Source: Takakia lepidozioides (Eukaryota; Streptophyta; Takakiopsida; Takakiales; Takakiaceae). Taken from it: a stretch of 64,000 nucleotides of DNA. Position 1 is the stretch's first letter. Each line of letters starts with the position of its first letter. The stretch lies in contig CM060733.1 of the NCBI GenBank assembly GCA_030704615.1, positions 23,434,001-23,498,000 of the forward strand. Direction: 5' to 3'. This document shows, in pieces, positions 21,905 to 33,056 of the stretch. Made by a program: the position numbers and the translations under genes. The notes beneath the pieces are model-generated. The model was not told the origin of the DNA. It made no database searches and was given only the letters and a program-made list of their open reading frames with translations.

Positions 21905-23063
21905 CTAGAGCTCAAGGCAATGCACCACCGCCTTCATCTCTTTTTCGTGCGTCGGCCACCGTCGCTCCACTTCATTCAGTTTCTTACTTTCGTAAGCCAC
22001 TGGACGTCCATCTTGCATAAGTACACCCCCAATCGCGAAGTCCGATGCATCTGTATGAATCTCAAACGGACGATCGAACTCCGGGATTTTCAAGACTGGA
22101 GCTTCCATCATCCGCTGCTTCAATTTCAGCAAAAGCTTGGCCACAAAATGTGTTCCATACCCAGACTTTGGATTTACACAGAAGTCCGACAGCGGCCCCC
22201 GCGATCTTGGCGAAATTTCTCACATACTTCCGGTAATAGGAGGCGAGTCCTAAGAAGGATCGCACTCCCGGGACCAAAGTCGGAGGCTCCCAGTCCAAGA
22301 TCGCCCTCACCTTTCTGTCATCCATTTTGATCCCATCCTGTGTATCACATGCCCCAGGAACTCCACTTTTGTGACCCCGAATTCGCACTTTGAAGCTTTG
22401 GCATACAGCTTCCCTTCCCGCAATTTTTGGAACACCCTTTTGAGGTGCTCCAGGTGCTCCTCCTTTGTTTTCGAGTACACCAAGATGTCGTCGATGTACA
22501 CGATCACAAAGTCATCCAACCACTCCTGGAAAAGGCTGTTCATCAGCGTGCTAAATGTCGCTGGTGCATTGGTGAGCCCAAAGGCATCACCAAGAACTCA
22601 TATGAACCATACCTTGTCCTGCACGCGGTCTCCTCATCTCCTTCGCCACCCGAATTTGGTGATAGCCGGAGCGCAAGTCGATCCGGCTGAAATACTTTCG
22701 CTCCTGCCAACCGATCGAAGAGGTCGTCGATCCTTGGCAAAGGGTACCGGTTTTTGATAGTCACCTTATTCAGAGCCCTATAATCGACACACATCCGCAG
22801 CGTCCCATCCTTCTTGTCTGCAAATAGCACCGGGCTCCGTAAGGTGACTTACTCGGCCGGATGTACCCCTTTGACATTAGATCCTTGAGCTGAGTCTTCA
22901 GCTCGACCAACTCTCTGTGGCTCAACCGGTAGGGCGCCTTGGCAGGCGGTTCTGATCCCGGTATCACCTCAATCTTGTGGTCAACTCCTCTTCGCGGTGG
23001 CAAGCCGCTTGGTAAATCCTCCGGCATCACATCCTGGTATTTCTCCAGATCCCCTTGATCCAA
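21905..23063 (-). pseudogene. Reverse transcriptase and RNase H of the chromodomain Ty3 element
   Basis: Spread over four frames. 23063-22770 has HKIEVIPGSEPPAKAPYRLS and [18 protein letters not shown]. 22830-22543 has [20 protein letters not shown]. 22543-22307 has [17 protein letters not shown] with the YIDD box and [15 protein letters not shown]. 22388-22062 has FLGLASYYRKYVRNF. 22144-21905 is RNase H (HTDASDFAIGGVLMQDGRPV, VERRWPTHEKEMKAVVH). At least four shifts break it. The RNase H tail continues degenerate down to about 21600. Confidence 0.88.
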
Positions 23064-23769
23064 TCTGGGCTCGGCTCCCCATCGCCTTCTCCCTTCACTT
23101 CTCTAATGTAAAGCAAAAACTGGGGCTCGTGTGCCTCCTCCACGGCCCACTCCTTTGCTGACAGAAGGTTTATTCGCCCTCCCACGGATTTGGACGTTTC
23201 TGACACTCGTAAAACCTCGCCACCATTCCCACATGGCAGCGTGACTATTCTCTTGCGGCCATCTATGACCGCTCCGGATTTGCTCAAAAAGGTCATCCCC
23301 AAAATGAGATCCACTCCATCGATCTCGCAGATGGTGAAGTTCTTACGTCCCTCCCAACTCCCCAGTTGAAGAGGAACATCAATCGCCAACCTTGTCGCCA
23401 ACTGTGGTTCTCCTTTGGCAGAACGCACCTCAATAGAGGCCCCCACGTCACTTGTCGGGAGTCTCAGCTTTTGTGCCGTTGCCGTGTCATGAAGGAGTGC
23501 GACGCTCCTGTGTCCACCAACAACGACACATTAGTTCCGGATATTATCCCATCCACGAACAATAACTGACTCCCTTTTCGTAAGGCGCCAGTTTCCTGAT
23601 ACAACTCACAAGAAAATTTGCCTACCTTGCAAGTCCTGGCGACCACCGCTTCCACCAAGCGACTGATGGTATCTTCCGACAGCTCTGTGGTCGCCCGAGT
23701 CATGTTCAATTGCCGGGGCTTCGTGCACTTCTTGGCCATGTGCCCGGGCTCCCCGCAATTGAAACACAC
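23027..23769 (-). pseudogene. Zinc knuckle and aspartic protease of the chromodomain Ty3 element
   Basis: 23769-23464 begins with the knuckle CFNCGEPGHMAKKC and reaches the protease loop VSLLVDTGASHSFM (catalytic Asp-Thr-Gly). After a frame change, 23446-23027 continues with MGASIEVRSAKGEPQL and IDGVDLILGMTFLSKSGAVI, the second half of a retropepsin-like fold. It lies between gag and RT as expected. Confidence 0.82.
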
Positions 23770-24653
23770 TCCATCAAAGGTCGCCTTCTGTCCGCCATAA
23801 GCCGCTCCACCCGCTTTTCCTTTCGAAGCACCGGGTGCCGCCTTGACATGTGAAGGCCCTCCCTTTGATTTCCACGTGCCATTTTCGCCGCGTGGCCTAT
23901 CCCACTTCTTTTCCGTCGGAAGGAGTCACCTTCCCGCCGAATCTTCTTGTGGTTCAGCTCTGTACGGCCTTGTCTTTCACCCCTAGGGACAACTAAGAAA
24001 CATTCAGCCCTCTCAATAGCCTCGTTCAAAGTCTTGGGTGGCTTCTCCTCAACCTTCCGCCTGGCCCATGGGGCCAGTCCCGCCACAAAGTTGAAGACCA
24101 TTTCTGGTTCTGCCATGTCCGCGACTTCGAGCAACAGCACATTGAAAGCCTGGACATACCCCCGAATGTCATCTGTTTGCTTCAAATTCCTCATCTTGTC
24201 TCAGGCGAGCCAGGACGCGTTGAGGGGCACAAACTGTCTCTTCATCAATTCCTTGAACCCACTCCAGTTCAAGGTTTCCGGGCTTGGACCTCGGTCGTGA
24301 AGGCGTTTCTGCCACCATTGTTGAGCATAGCCCCTCAAATAGGTAGGAGCCACTTCCACCCAATCCTCGTCACTCAACTTGGCCGCCCGGAAGTACTGCT
24401 CTAGCTCCAAGAGCCAGGTGTTGAGTGCCTTCCGATTTCGGACGCCCTCGAAGGTGCCGGGTTCCTTAGGCTTCACCTTAAACTTTGCCTTAGCGGAAGT
24501 GGCATTAGTCGCCTTCAACACGTCTTTCAACGTCCCGCCAAACTGCGCCGAGCAGGGGGGAGGCGCAAAATTTGCGTCGCCCGACAGTCGTCCGGCAGTC
24601 GCATGGGTGTCGCCAAAATGACGTCGCAAAAATGCGACGTATGGGGGTCGCAA
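23706..24653 (-). pseudogene. Gag of the chromodomain Ty3 element
   Basis: 24653-24201 carries PGTFEGVRNRKALNTWLLEL, YLRGYAQQWWQKR and FKELMKRQFVPLNA, the retrotransposon gag (capsid) family pattern. 24194-23706 continues in another frame with TDDIRGYVQAFNVLLLEVAD and FVAGLAPWARRKVEEKPP. The first roughly 40 codons of the upstream frame come from the GC-rich insert at 24541 and may not be native gag. Confidence 0.8.
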
Positions 24654-25226
24654 GCCCCCGCCCCAACTCCCGCGACTGCCGGACGTCGCTTTTCATGCCG
24701 TCCGCGCCGATGGCAGGGGCCTCCTTCGAGCGACGTCTCGCCGTCGCGGCCCTCCAGCCGATGGCGTTGGTGAGGGTGCCAGCGCGGCGTCGCATCCCCT
24801 TTTTTTTCGAGTCCCATCCTAAAACCCAAAAACACGTGGCATAAGGGGGTGGTACGCCAAACGACTATTGGGCGAGGCAAAAAAAAACAGCAGGAGCAAG
24901 AGTCGGGCTCCGCCACGCCCGTGCGTGGGTTTTCGCGACGCTCTGGCGTCGTTTTTTTTAATATTTAATCCAAAAAAAAAAAAAAAAAACGTGGCGCAGG
25001 CAGGGTGGCGGGCTCCGCGATGCCAGGGCGTCGCGGCTTGCGACCCCCGAACCAAAAAAACACGTCGTAGGGGGTGTCGGGCGTTGCCGCCCGCAAATGG
25101 GTTTTGCGATGTCCGACCGTCGCAGCTTGCGACCCCCGCCCAAAAAGCACGTCGCCATTGGCGACATCATGCAATCGCGAGGGCAGCCTGGTGGTGGGAG
25201 GGGGGGGTTGGGGGTTGATTTTGGGG
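24541..25226. repeat. CGTCGC-rich, poly-A/T interrupted repeat replacing the 5' LTR interior
   Basis: Degenerate repeated segments: GCGACCCCCG followed by an A-run then CACGTCG, at about 25038-25065 and 25130-25150, and GTCGCAAGCCCCCG at about 24648. A-runs of 9-18 bases occur at 24880 and 24973, with T-runs at 24797 and 24951. The sequence matches neither the left LTR nor element-internal DNA. It is either a secondary insertion or a tandem region. No gene seen. Confidence 0.5.
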
Positions 25227-25762
25227 GCCACCCCCACCGCAACCCGGTGTGCGGGGCTCCACCTAGTGAGCGCCTCCGCTTCCCTGAGTGCCTTGGGCAC
25301 TCAAGGGTGCTTCAGCCCCCCATACCTATCGCTGCCGCTGCCCCCACCACAGGGGCAGCCCCTCATGTGTCCCGACCCCCTGCCCTCAAGCCAAAGGGCC
25401 GCGACAGAAGTATCCAAAAACATAAAATAGAGGTGAGGAGAAGCTTTGGGGTGAACACTTTCCGTCCCCAATGGTGGGATAATGGAGACAAAAAGGCGAA
25501 TGCCTGTTGGACTACAGAGAGAAGCAGATGCATTTCAGATTGTGATAAGTAGGGTTTGGGTGTTTGGGGGAAGAACTCCACACCAGTATGGTTGGGGTGT
25601 TTGCTGGTAGAATTGTAGGCTGTCAGAGGCATGGATAGCTGAAGGAGCAGTTATAGAGTGTGGGTCGAGATTCATCCAAGAGGGCTGGATTTCAAGCTCC
25701 ACATTACCTATGATTCCCTGTGGAAGGATAGTTACAAGAAACCTACATCGGTAGATGGTCAA

Positions 25763-26450
25763 CTAGAAGCGGCATGCTGTACTATATGTCATTACTGTAC
25801 TATATGTCATTCCAGAGACTGTCATCTCTATAACTTGCATCGGCATGTAATAAATCCTCCACGCTTCTGCTCGTCTCATGCACGAGATTCTGTGGCAAGT
25901 ATGCAAAGAGAAAGCGGCCAACAATGCGGAAATTGGCTGCAGCATGTCTAAGCATGGCATTGCCCTCTTCGGTTCCAACAAGTTGAACCAGCACGGGTTT
26001 GCAGGAGATGAGACTGCCTCAGTACTACTGGGATATGACATCCAGATAGTCCGCAACACCTGCAAAATTACCGGGCAGTTCACAGGTGGCCCTGCCTTGC
26101 GGTACCTTGCAAACACACCCCTTAGGAGGCTGGATTCGTCCTGCGAGTGTTTCATGAAAGTAGGAAGGGAAGCAGGCACAGTACCAGCATGAACAATGTT
26201 GTAAACAGGGGACCAACCCCACTTACGCTCCTCCTGTTCACGATGGAAATTGGCATCCCACACAGCCAGCTGGTCTTCGACGTACTTGTTTTTTATGACC
26301 TGCAACTCTGCCTATCTTGCTATTTCTTTCGTTTCACAGGCTGAAACGGTAGTCATGTACTTATGGTACTCTGTAATGGCTGTGCACTCCTTGTAGACAG
26401 CTGCATAATCACAAGGAACGCCAGGCTTCTTTGCCCACAACGCCATGGTC
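25763..26450 (-). pseudogene. Unidentified coding segment (minus strand)
   Basis: From an acceptor-like CATAG at about 26478 the minus strand reads EEKDVVLKTMALWAKKPGVP, then CTAITEYHKYMTTVSACETK. It continues IKNKYVEDQLAVWDANFHRE and KWGWSPVYNIVHAGTVPAS, then after shifts FAGVADYLDVIS and LVQLVGTEEGNAMLRHAAAN. The composition is clearly protein-like and the order is sustained over 680 bp with about three frame changes. I do not recognise the family. It could be the downstream part of the frame at 27350-26661 or a decayed transposon gene. Confidence 0.45.
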
Positions 26451-26660
26451 TTCAAGACAACATCCTTCTCCTCCTATGGTGCTTCATGCTGGTTCACATG
26501 CCAATTTGCACGTTCAGGTCAAGAACATTCATATAGTAAACCTTTTCAGTGATGCACTTGGGTTGCAAAACCATCGTCATGAGCACGTCTCTTCAAAATG
26601 CACCTGCAAAATCAAAATGTGCATGAATAGATGTGGTATTTTGCTCACCTGTCTATTGAG

Positions 26661-27350
26661 TCACCACCGGCCGTAGGCTGCGCCCAAGAGAAGTGCATCA
26701 AAGTCCTCCTCATCAACAAGCTGCCTGAGGGACTGTTGAAAGTGAGCATCTTCTATGCTTGGAAAGTCTTGAGGAAGCAATCGGTGCTGTAGCAGGGTGA
26801 AAAGTCTAGGGCATCTTACGTGTGGCGGTTTTTGAGGCACTTCAATGGATCCACACAAACTTTTGGACTTGTTGGTAAAGTAAGAAATTGCCTCCTTCCT
26901 GGAGCGAGGAAGTGGAGGATCAGGATGAACTTTGACAGAACTCCCTTTGTTGCCTGCCGTAGAGAGCGATGCATGCACCTTCCCTGCCCTCAAACACCCT
27001 TTCTTGGAGTTGTCAGGAGGAAGAGTACCTGAAGTGAAGGCTTTGTCATGCCCTGGACGATGGGAGGAAGGGCCCTTAGTAGGGAGCTGAACCCTCCTGT
27101 GTTTCGGCCCATCATCGAATGCCTCCATGTCGGAGTCATCCAGTTCAACTGCTGTTGCTTCTGTATGAACGCTGCAGTCCCCCTCAGAATTTGTCAAGAC
27201 CAGCCGAACTTGACCCCTGTTCTTCCTTGATGATTTTCTCGGATAATCACCCATTTCTTGGGACACTGGTTCACCAGAGGATGCAGGCTTTTTCTTCTGT
27301 GTGGTTTTGCGAGGCGGCATCAAGTTGTGGCGCCTAAGCACATCCTCCAT
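26661..27350 (-). CDS. Unidentified basic protein, 229 codons
   Basis: A continuous minus-strand frame starts MEDVLRRHNLMPPRKTTQ. The N-terminal two-thirds is Lys/Arg/Ser-rich, probably disordered and nuclear by composition (KKKPASSGEP, PRKSSRKNRGQ). The C-terminal part is more ordered, with LFTLLQHRLLPQDFPSIEDA and LRQLVDEEDFDALLLGAAYG. Donor-like GTGAGC (about 26652) near the stop leaves open that it is an exon joined to 26450-25763, but no phase-consistent junction was found. No domain recognised. Confidence 0.4.
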   Translation of the reverse strand: MEDVLRRHNLMPPRKTTQKKKPASSGEPVSQEMGDYPRKSSRKNRGQVRLVLTNSEGDCSVHTEATAVELDDSDMEAFDDGPKHRRVQLPTKGPSSHRPGHDKAFTSGTLPPDNSKKGCLRAGKVHASLSTAGNKGSSVKVHPDPPLPRSRKEAISYFTNKSKSLCGSIEVPQKPPHVRCPRLFTLLQHRLLPQDFPSIEDAHFQQSLRQLVDEEDFDALLLGAAYGRW

Positions 27351-30300
27351 GATACCCCTCTGATAGGGTTAAAAAACAGGATACATTTTAAGGGCACCCT
27401 TATCTTGCCCATGCTTCCTACAACCATCTATCATGTGCAAGTTCAGTTTTTTTTTATCCCCAAAAAGCAGATGACGGTATATGCATCTGTATTGTCGTCT
27501 GTTAGATGCACCAGGTTCATGCACCCTCGCCTTGGAGTAGGCCTCGCATATGAGGTTCTCGTATTCATCACTTTCATATGTCTCGCGGTATTCCCCTTCA
27601 GTTCTCTATAATTTTGCTCTCCTTCATCGTGATTGCTGCGTCTACACTTGCAGCACCGTGCAAACCTACACAGCCAATGCCCACTAGAAATCCTAAGCAA
27701 GGTATAAATCATGCAAAGGCCAATTGCATCCATGGCCCATGAACCCAGCCAATATACCTTAGACAATGATATGCATGTCATTAATAGTAAACCCTAAACC
27801 CCAAAACACCACGAATGGACTGCAGCTCATATGACAGCCATATATGGAGATGGAGAATGAAAATACAGCAAAGTGCGGGAAGAAGCAAAGAATGCGATAG
27901 CTGGTATGTGCGCGTCCGTAGAGGGAGACAGTGAATTATGGAAAGTGATGCCGTCACCTTGAATTCTTTCGGAATACAACATCACAAATTGCAAAATAGG
28001 TAGGTTTATGCCTTACCAGGCTTCCCAGGATCAGCAAAGAATCAGCAAAGGAACGAACTCCTCACCTCAGCTCCATATGAAACAATGTGTTCACCTCACC
28101 TACATATGAATGCTTGCATGAAGTGGTTTGAGGACTAGCAAACAGGCCCACTTGTCCACTTTGCTAACTAGTGTACTGATAAAACGATTGCTGAGTATGT
28201 GTATGGTGCATTTAGGGCAAGAGAGTTGTTGTTCATACGCAATAGTTTCCCTAAACCCATGCCCCGTTCCGTCGTTTTTAGTATCCCTAGTTGTCGACCG
28301 AACAAAACCATGTTTCATTTACGATCCAGCGGGTGAATCTATGCATGCCTGTGAAAGAACCAACAAAGAAATGAACATGGCAGAGATGTAAGGGTTTCAG
28401 ATGTTCATTGCAGAAATCACTCACCCGCAAGGTATAAACTGGACGAAGAGAACAATGAAAATCCAAAGAAGCGCAATGGTACTGTTGATCGTTCTGGAGC
28501 GATAACAAGGACCTGCATGCAAGATACGTTTGTTGCGCAAGCGTTGCAACCTTCGAACACGGCGAATACATCCTGCATCGTAACGATTGCCAAATGCTGT
28601 CCACCCAATTGACGCATGACGGGACGCGGTACGCCAACAATAGAAACGAAAGCGAAGCTGGTACGTGTATTCTCCACCTACCCTGGTCATTTTAGATGCA
28701 TGGGGTCATATGGATGCAATGGCATGCATGGGGAGTGTGAAGGCATGCATGGGGGATGGACGACGATGGCATGCCCAGGATGGGAGGCGGGATGGGGAGG
28801 CGGGTGAGGACACGTCTCATGTCCCCCCAGCGGGCACATGAGGCACGGGGAGGCGTGTGGCAGCGGCCGCGGGGTCTGTGGGTGAGGGAGGCGGGGTGGG
28901 CAGGGGGTGGCGGGGGGTCCACGCTGGCAGAACCGGCTCCCTCGCATTCAACTCCAGGGCCCCATCTAATGCTTGGCTCCCCCTTCCTTCTGATTTCTTT
29001 CTGGCGTCTTTTCTGACTGGACACCGTCCTGGAAAGATGATAAAGATAAAGAGGGGGGACCAAAAATTCTTTCCGTAGGGTAAAGCACCTGGACGAGGTG
29101 GTTCCCAGGTTTTCGCCCCTGTAAACTCGAGCTACCGCCCTCGTTTCAAGGGCTCAAACCTGGGAACCACCTCGTCCAGGTGCTTTACCCTGTACAAAAT
29201 TTGAGAATAAAAAAGTAGTTTCGCTGGTGAAATTCATTGCCAATTTTTTTCAGATGGATATAGCATGCACAAATTTGCAACAGCTTCCCAAATTTTCTGG
29301 CAGTTCTTTTCGCCACATCATATTCTATGGCTATTTCTATAATATATGGAATATCCTTTTAAGCTAGCATAAATTGAACCCCGCCTCCTCAACTAGTGGC
29401 TCATCTTCTCGTTGACAAGTGCATCACGTTTGTTTGGAGAACACACAGGAATACCCATGGCGGTTTCTCCTCTCAAACAAACAGTCTCGGAAAAGACGAT
29501 ACTTTTTGTGTTTGAAAAATCACTACTCGATCAAAATGAAAGTGTTCCTTTCTTCACGTTGAGATCTCCCTTTTGCCCGTCCAGAACGGCTTAGCTCTCA
29601 ATGGAGGCAATGACTGATGGTGATGATGCTAGGTGATATTATAAATTTCATAGCAGGGAACACTTGTTGCAGCCGCCCAGTACTCAATCTACGGACCTTT
29701 ACTTCTCCATTACAGTGGACTTTGATCAGACGGACTCATCTCTTGTTTGTCCTTATGTAATAAAGAATGGTTCAGAATCATCATACAGAAGTAAGTAGGT
29801 CTGTCATCACGTCCCTGCTGGATACTGATACTTTGACTAAAAGCAACAAGTTACACTGTACAGAAAGTGATCTCTTTCGGTACCTAATAATTTCTCCTGC
29901 AAAAAAGTGGATGTTTGAATGTCGTCTAACTATAGAGTGTGCTCTACCCACATCCACACTGACATGCGATCAGAACCTGAGATCTCTGGTTCTGCAACTG
30001 TGTAATATGGAATGCTCACTGGAGGTACAAGGCTCAGCTACTAGACTAATGTCCGCTCAGACTGGGAAATCGTATGAATACCTGCCTTATGATGTCTGAA
30101 CAGAAGAAAATTTGGGCGCCTCCAAAACTTAGCTGTGATATGTTGGTAAACCCAAGAGCCTGACCGTGTCAGGTGTTTGACGCTTGCCTGCGCGTCAAGA
30201 TGAGTGCTCGCTGGAAGAGCTCATGTAAGGTACGTACATTGAAACCTCTCATATCCTCGAGATCAACTCAAACGTTTGAAACACTTTTCTACATAAAGAG

Positions 30301-30368
30301 GTAAGCATTTGGCTGTTGGTGCAGCCGGAACGTTCAAAACTTAATGTCAGTTTCTGACCAATCCTAAG
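27351..30368. other. 3-kb region without a supported gene
   Basis: Contains short open frames without recognisable domains and a G/C-skewed tract (28740-28930). A perfect 35-bp-arm hairpin lies at 29078-29190 and is listed separately. One minus-strand stretch at 27781-27443 (RCCKCRRSNHDEGEQNY) looks weakly protein-like and may belong to the unidentified locus just downstream. Otherwise I see nothing. Confidence 0.6.
29078..29190. repeat. Perfect inverted repeat, 35-bp arms, 43-bp spacer
   Basis: Left arm 29078-29112 begins GGGTAAAGCACCTGGACGAG. The right arm 29156-29190 is its exact reverse complement ending CTTTACCC. No mismatch in 35 pairs, which is unlikely by chance. It could be a small foldback or MITE-like element, or a hairpin RNA source. 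No flanking target duplication was recognised. Confidence 0.9.
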
Positions 30369-33056
30369 TTATGGCCCTTGAGACCAACTTTGGTGTATTC
30401 TTGCAATGGCCTTCGGTACCGGAGGGTCGACAACCGGGATGCTGCCCTCTAGCATTTGGACCACTTTACCCATGGACGGTCTCACTGAAGCCTCGTCCTG
30501 AATACACCAGAATGCTGTGCGTAGCAACCTCTCGACCTGATTGATGTCCACCCCCTGGCCCAGATGAGCCGCCTGTTCCACAATCCCGGCCACAAGACCA
30601 CCCTGCTGCATTTCATGATAAGCCCATGCTGGGAAGTGATGCTTTCTGGATTCTGTTATAGAAATATCAAGGGCCCTTCTCCCAACCACGATCTCGAGTA
30701 GAACCATCCCAAAACTGAAGACATCGGCTTTTGCAGTAAGCGGCAGGTTTGCTACCCACTCAGGGGCAAGGTACCCCCGGGTCCCTCGAATTGCGGTATT
30801 GTTGCGGGCCTGACCTTGGATACCCAGTATCTTGGCCAATCCAAAATCAGAAACCTTTGGACAGAACTTCTCATCCAGCAGTATGTTCTCTGGTTTGATG
30901 TCACAGTGGACTATGCAATCTCTGCACTCCTCATGCAAGTAGGTGATGCCCCGTGCCGTTCCCAGCGCAATCTCGAATCGCGTTTTCCAATCGAGAATCA
31001 CCAGCTGACCACTGGAGGTGCTACCTCCATGACTACTAGTAGAAGTGCCGCTGTCATGCAAGAGAAAATTATCAAGAGAACCGTTGCTCATGTACTCGTA
31101 CACAAGGAGCCTGTGCTGGCCTTCCGAGCAGAATCCATGCAGGTGGACCAAGTTCATGTGATGTGTGCTCCCGATGATAGCGACTTCTGTTCGAAACTCT
31201 CTCTCACCTTCACACCAATCCCCCCCAACAGGTAAAAGTAAGTAAATATCCGGACACAACTCGATTAAACATCTCTCTGCGCCACTGTAACCCAGGCTCA
31301 CAACAGATCATCATCTTTGAATAGGTGTTCTGCCATAGTACCAGAGTACGGCAAGGTGCACCTACATAGACACTTGTTCAAAAAGATTGACACTTTAGAA
31401 TGAATTTCAACCCTGAGTTCCAGACGAGTTTCTCTCACCTTGCTCAACTACATCCTCAAGCCGTTTCACTGCCACCCTCGTCTTGTCTGGCAGCACGCCC
31501 TTGTATACAGTACCAAATCCGCCGGCGCCAAGCTTCTCACCGAAGTTCTTCGTGGCGTTCTGCAACTGTTTGTAAGAAAATTTGATAGGGGCTCCTGGGA
31601 CATATTCTGCCGAGCTCGCACTAATCGGACCAGACGCCTTGAAGACTTGAAATTCCATTTTGTGCCGACGCAAATACGGCCAAGCAAGAATCGCAAGGAG
31701 TAGAGCTGCCAAAACAGAAAGAAATGCAATGACAGCAAGTAGTGTTTTAGAGTTCCTGGTAGTAGATCCAGCCGTACCTGGCAACACTGACAAGTCCACA
31801 AGTTGAGTTGTACAGAGCTTGACATAAGATAAACTCGTAACAAATGGAGACTGGTAACAACTGAGGTATTGGGTGCGTTTCTCTTCGCAAACGCCTTTCC
31901 CATCATTTTGAAAAGTGGAAGCCACACAGCCACTGTCAACCAGGCAGGACTGGTTACAGCTGAGACTATTTACGTTGTTGATAAGATAGTCAGAAACCAT
32001 CGATAAAATAAAGGTATTCTGCAAGGTGACAACCTTCAAGCCATCACTGCAGTTGAGGGGAATTTGAAGAACACACCCTTCTGTGCTGTCTTGCGGATTG
32101 AGAGGTCCATAACCTGGTAGGCATGTGCATACAGGCTTCGTTGGACTGTATGCACAAAGACCATTTTGCCCACACCAACCATATATTTCGCACTCATTAT
32201 CTATGGCTTGCCAGGTTGAGGTCCAATTCGAAAGAGACGCCTCCCAGCTGTAGATCCGCAGGTTTCCATCTGGCTCTACAGTCAGGCGCCTGACAGGACC
32301 CGCACCATAGTCGTCGCTTAACCATGATACAACCAAACCAGATGAGTTCAACAATTGAAATGAGCCTGTTGTGTCGAAGAATGCGCGATTTGGGATCGCT
32401 GTTGAGGGGCCACCGACTGTGCTGGACTGCCAGTATATGTTGGTATTGTTCCAGTACAAAGCCAGGTTTCCATCTGAGCCCAATTTAAGAAGGTAGCTGG
32501 ATATCGATGGATCTGAATGGGCGGTCTGGTTGGCACGGAGCGAGGAGCCTTGAGGCAGTGTCTGCCCAGGTAAAAGCGTGTCGGAAGGGAAGTCCCAACT
32601 TTGCCACACGTATGCGCCACTGCCGTTTAGCAAGACAAAGTTCCCAGAGTCCAAGAGACTGGCCCCAACAACCCCTAGCTGGCTTGTGTTGCTGGACCAA
32701 ATCACAGCTTGCGAGGAATTCTGAATCAGCACTAGGTTACCATCCGATTTAAGCTCCAACGCACCCGTCGTATCCACCGGATATGTTGCGTTCAGGGTCC
32801 ACACGATAGTTTGAAGCGAGAGCTGTGCATACCGGATGCCAAGATTGTAGGCAGTATCTACCGTGCCAGGGGCATAGAACCCCAATGCAAAGGTGCCATT
32901 AGGAGATGAAATCCAGGGGTTCTGACCAGGGACAAGGCTTGCGCCCAATCGGATTGGTGCTTGAGTCTGATTGGTCGCCTGATTACCTGCAAATAGACAG
33001 GCTGCCAAAACGAAGACTATCGCCGCTCGCGAACATAGTGCTGCACAGTAGTTCAT
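30369..33056 (-). CDS. G-type lectin S-receptor-like Ser/Thr protein kinase
   Basis: Two exons, 33056-31439 and 31207-30369, with a 231-bp GT-AG intron; the phase joins as EQ|GEREFRTEV. The product has 818 residues. Order: signal peptide (about 1-27), bulb-type mannose-binding lectin domain (about 35-150; FALGFYAPG, DGNLVLIQNSSQAVIWSSN, WQSWDFPSDTLLPGQTL), EGF/PAN-like Cys-rich region (CEIYGWCGQNGLC; CNQSCLVDSGCV), one membrane helix (about 435-460; LLAVIAFLSVLAALLLAILA), kinase (about 500-790). Kinase motifs: GAGGFGTVYKG, VAVKRL, HCDIKPENILL, VSDFGLAK, GYLAPEW. Cys replaces Arg in HRD, so it is a non-RD kinase, a feature often linked to immune receptors. It acts at the plasma membrane. The ligand is unknown. 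All kinase landmarks are intact, so it is probably functional. Confidence 0.95.

Larger units (their letters stand above)
18605..25411 (-). mobile_element. Chromodomain Ty3/gypsy retrotransposon with GAAGT target-site duplication
   Basis: Flanked by the 5-bp direct repeat GAAGT (18605-18609 and 25407-25411). The element ends are TGTCGCG at 18610 and CGCGACA ending at 25406, inverted as expected for LTR ends. Minus-strand order: gag, zinc knuckle, protease, RT, RNase H, integrase, chromodomain. The outer 180 bp of the right LTR (25227-25406) matches 19157-19336 with two mismatches, so the insertion is fairly young. The rest of the right LTR is replaced by unrelated GC-rich sequence (24541-25226). 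The coding frames carry several shifts. Confidence 0.85.

Noticed and set aside
28692-29063. Pro/His-rich 123-codon minus-strand frame
   Set aside because: It arises from a G-rich skewed tract on the plus strand. Composition only, no domain.
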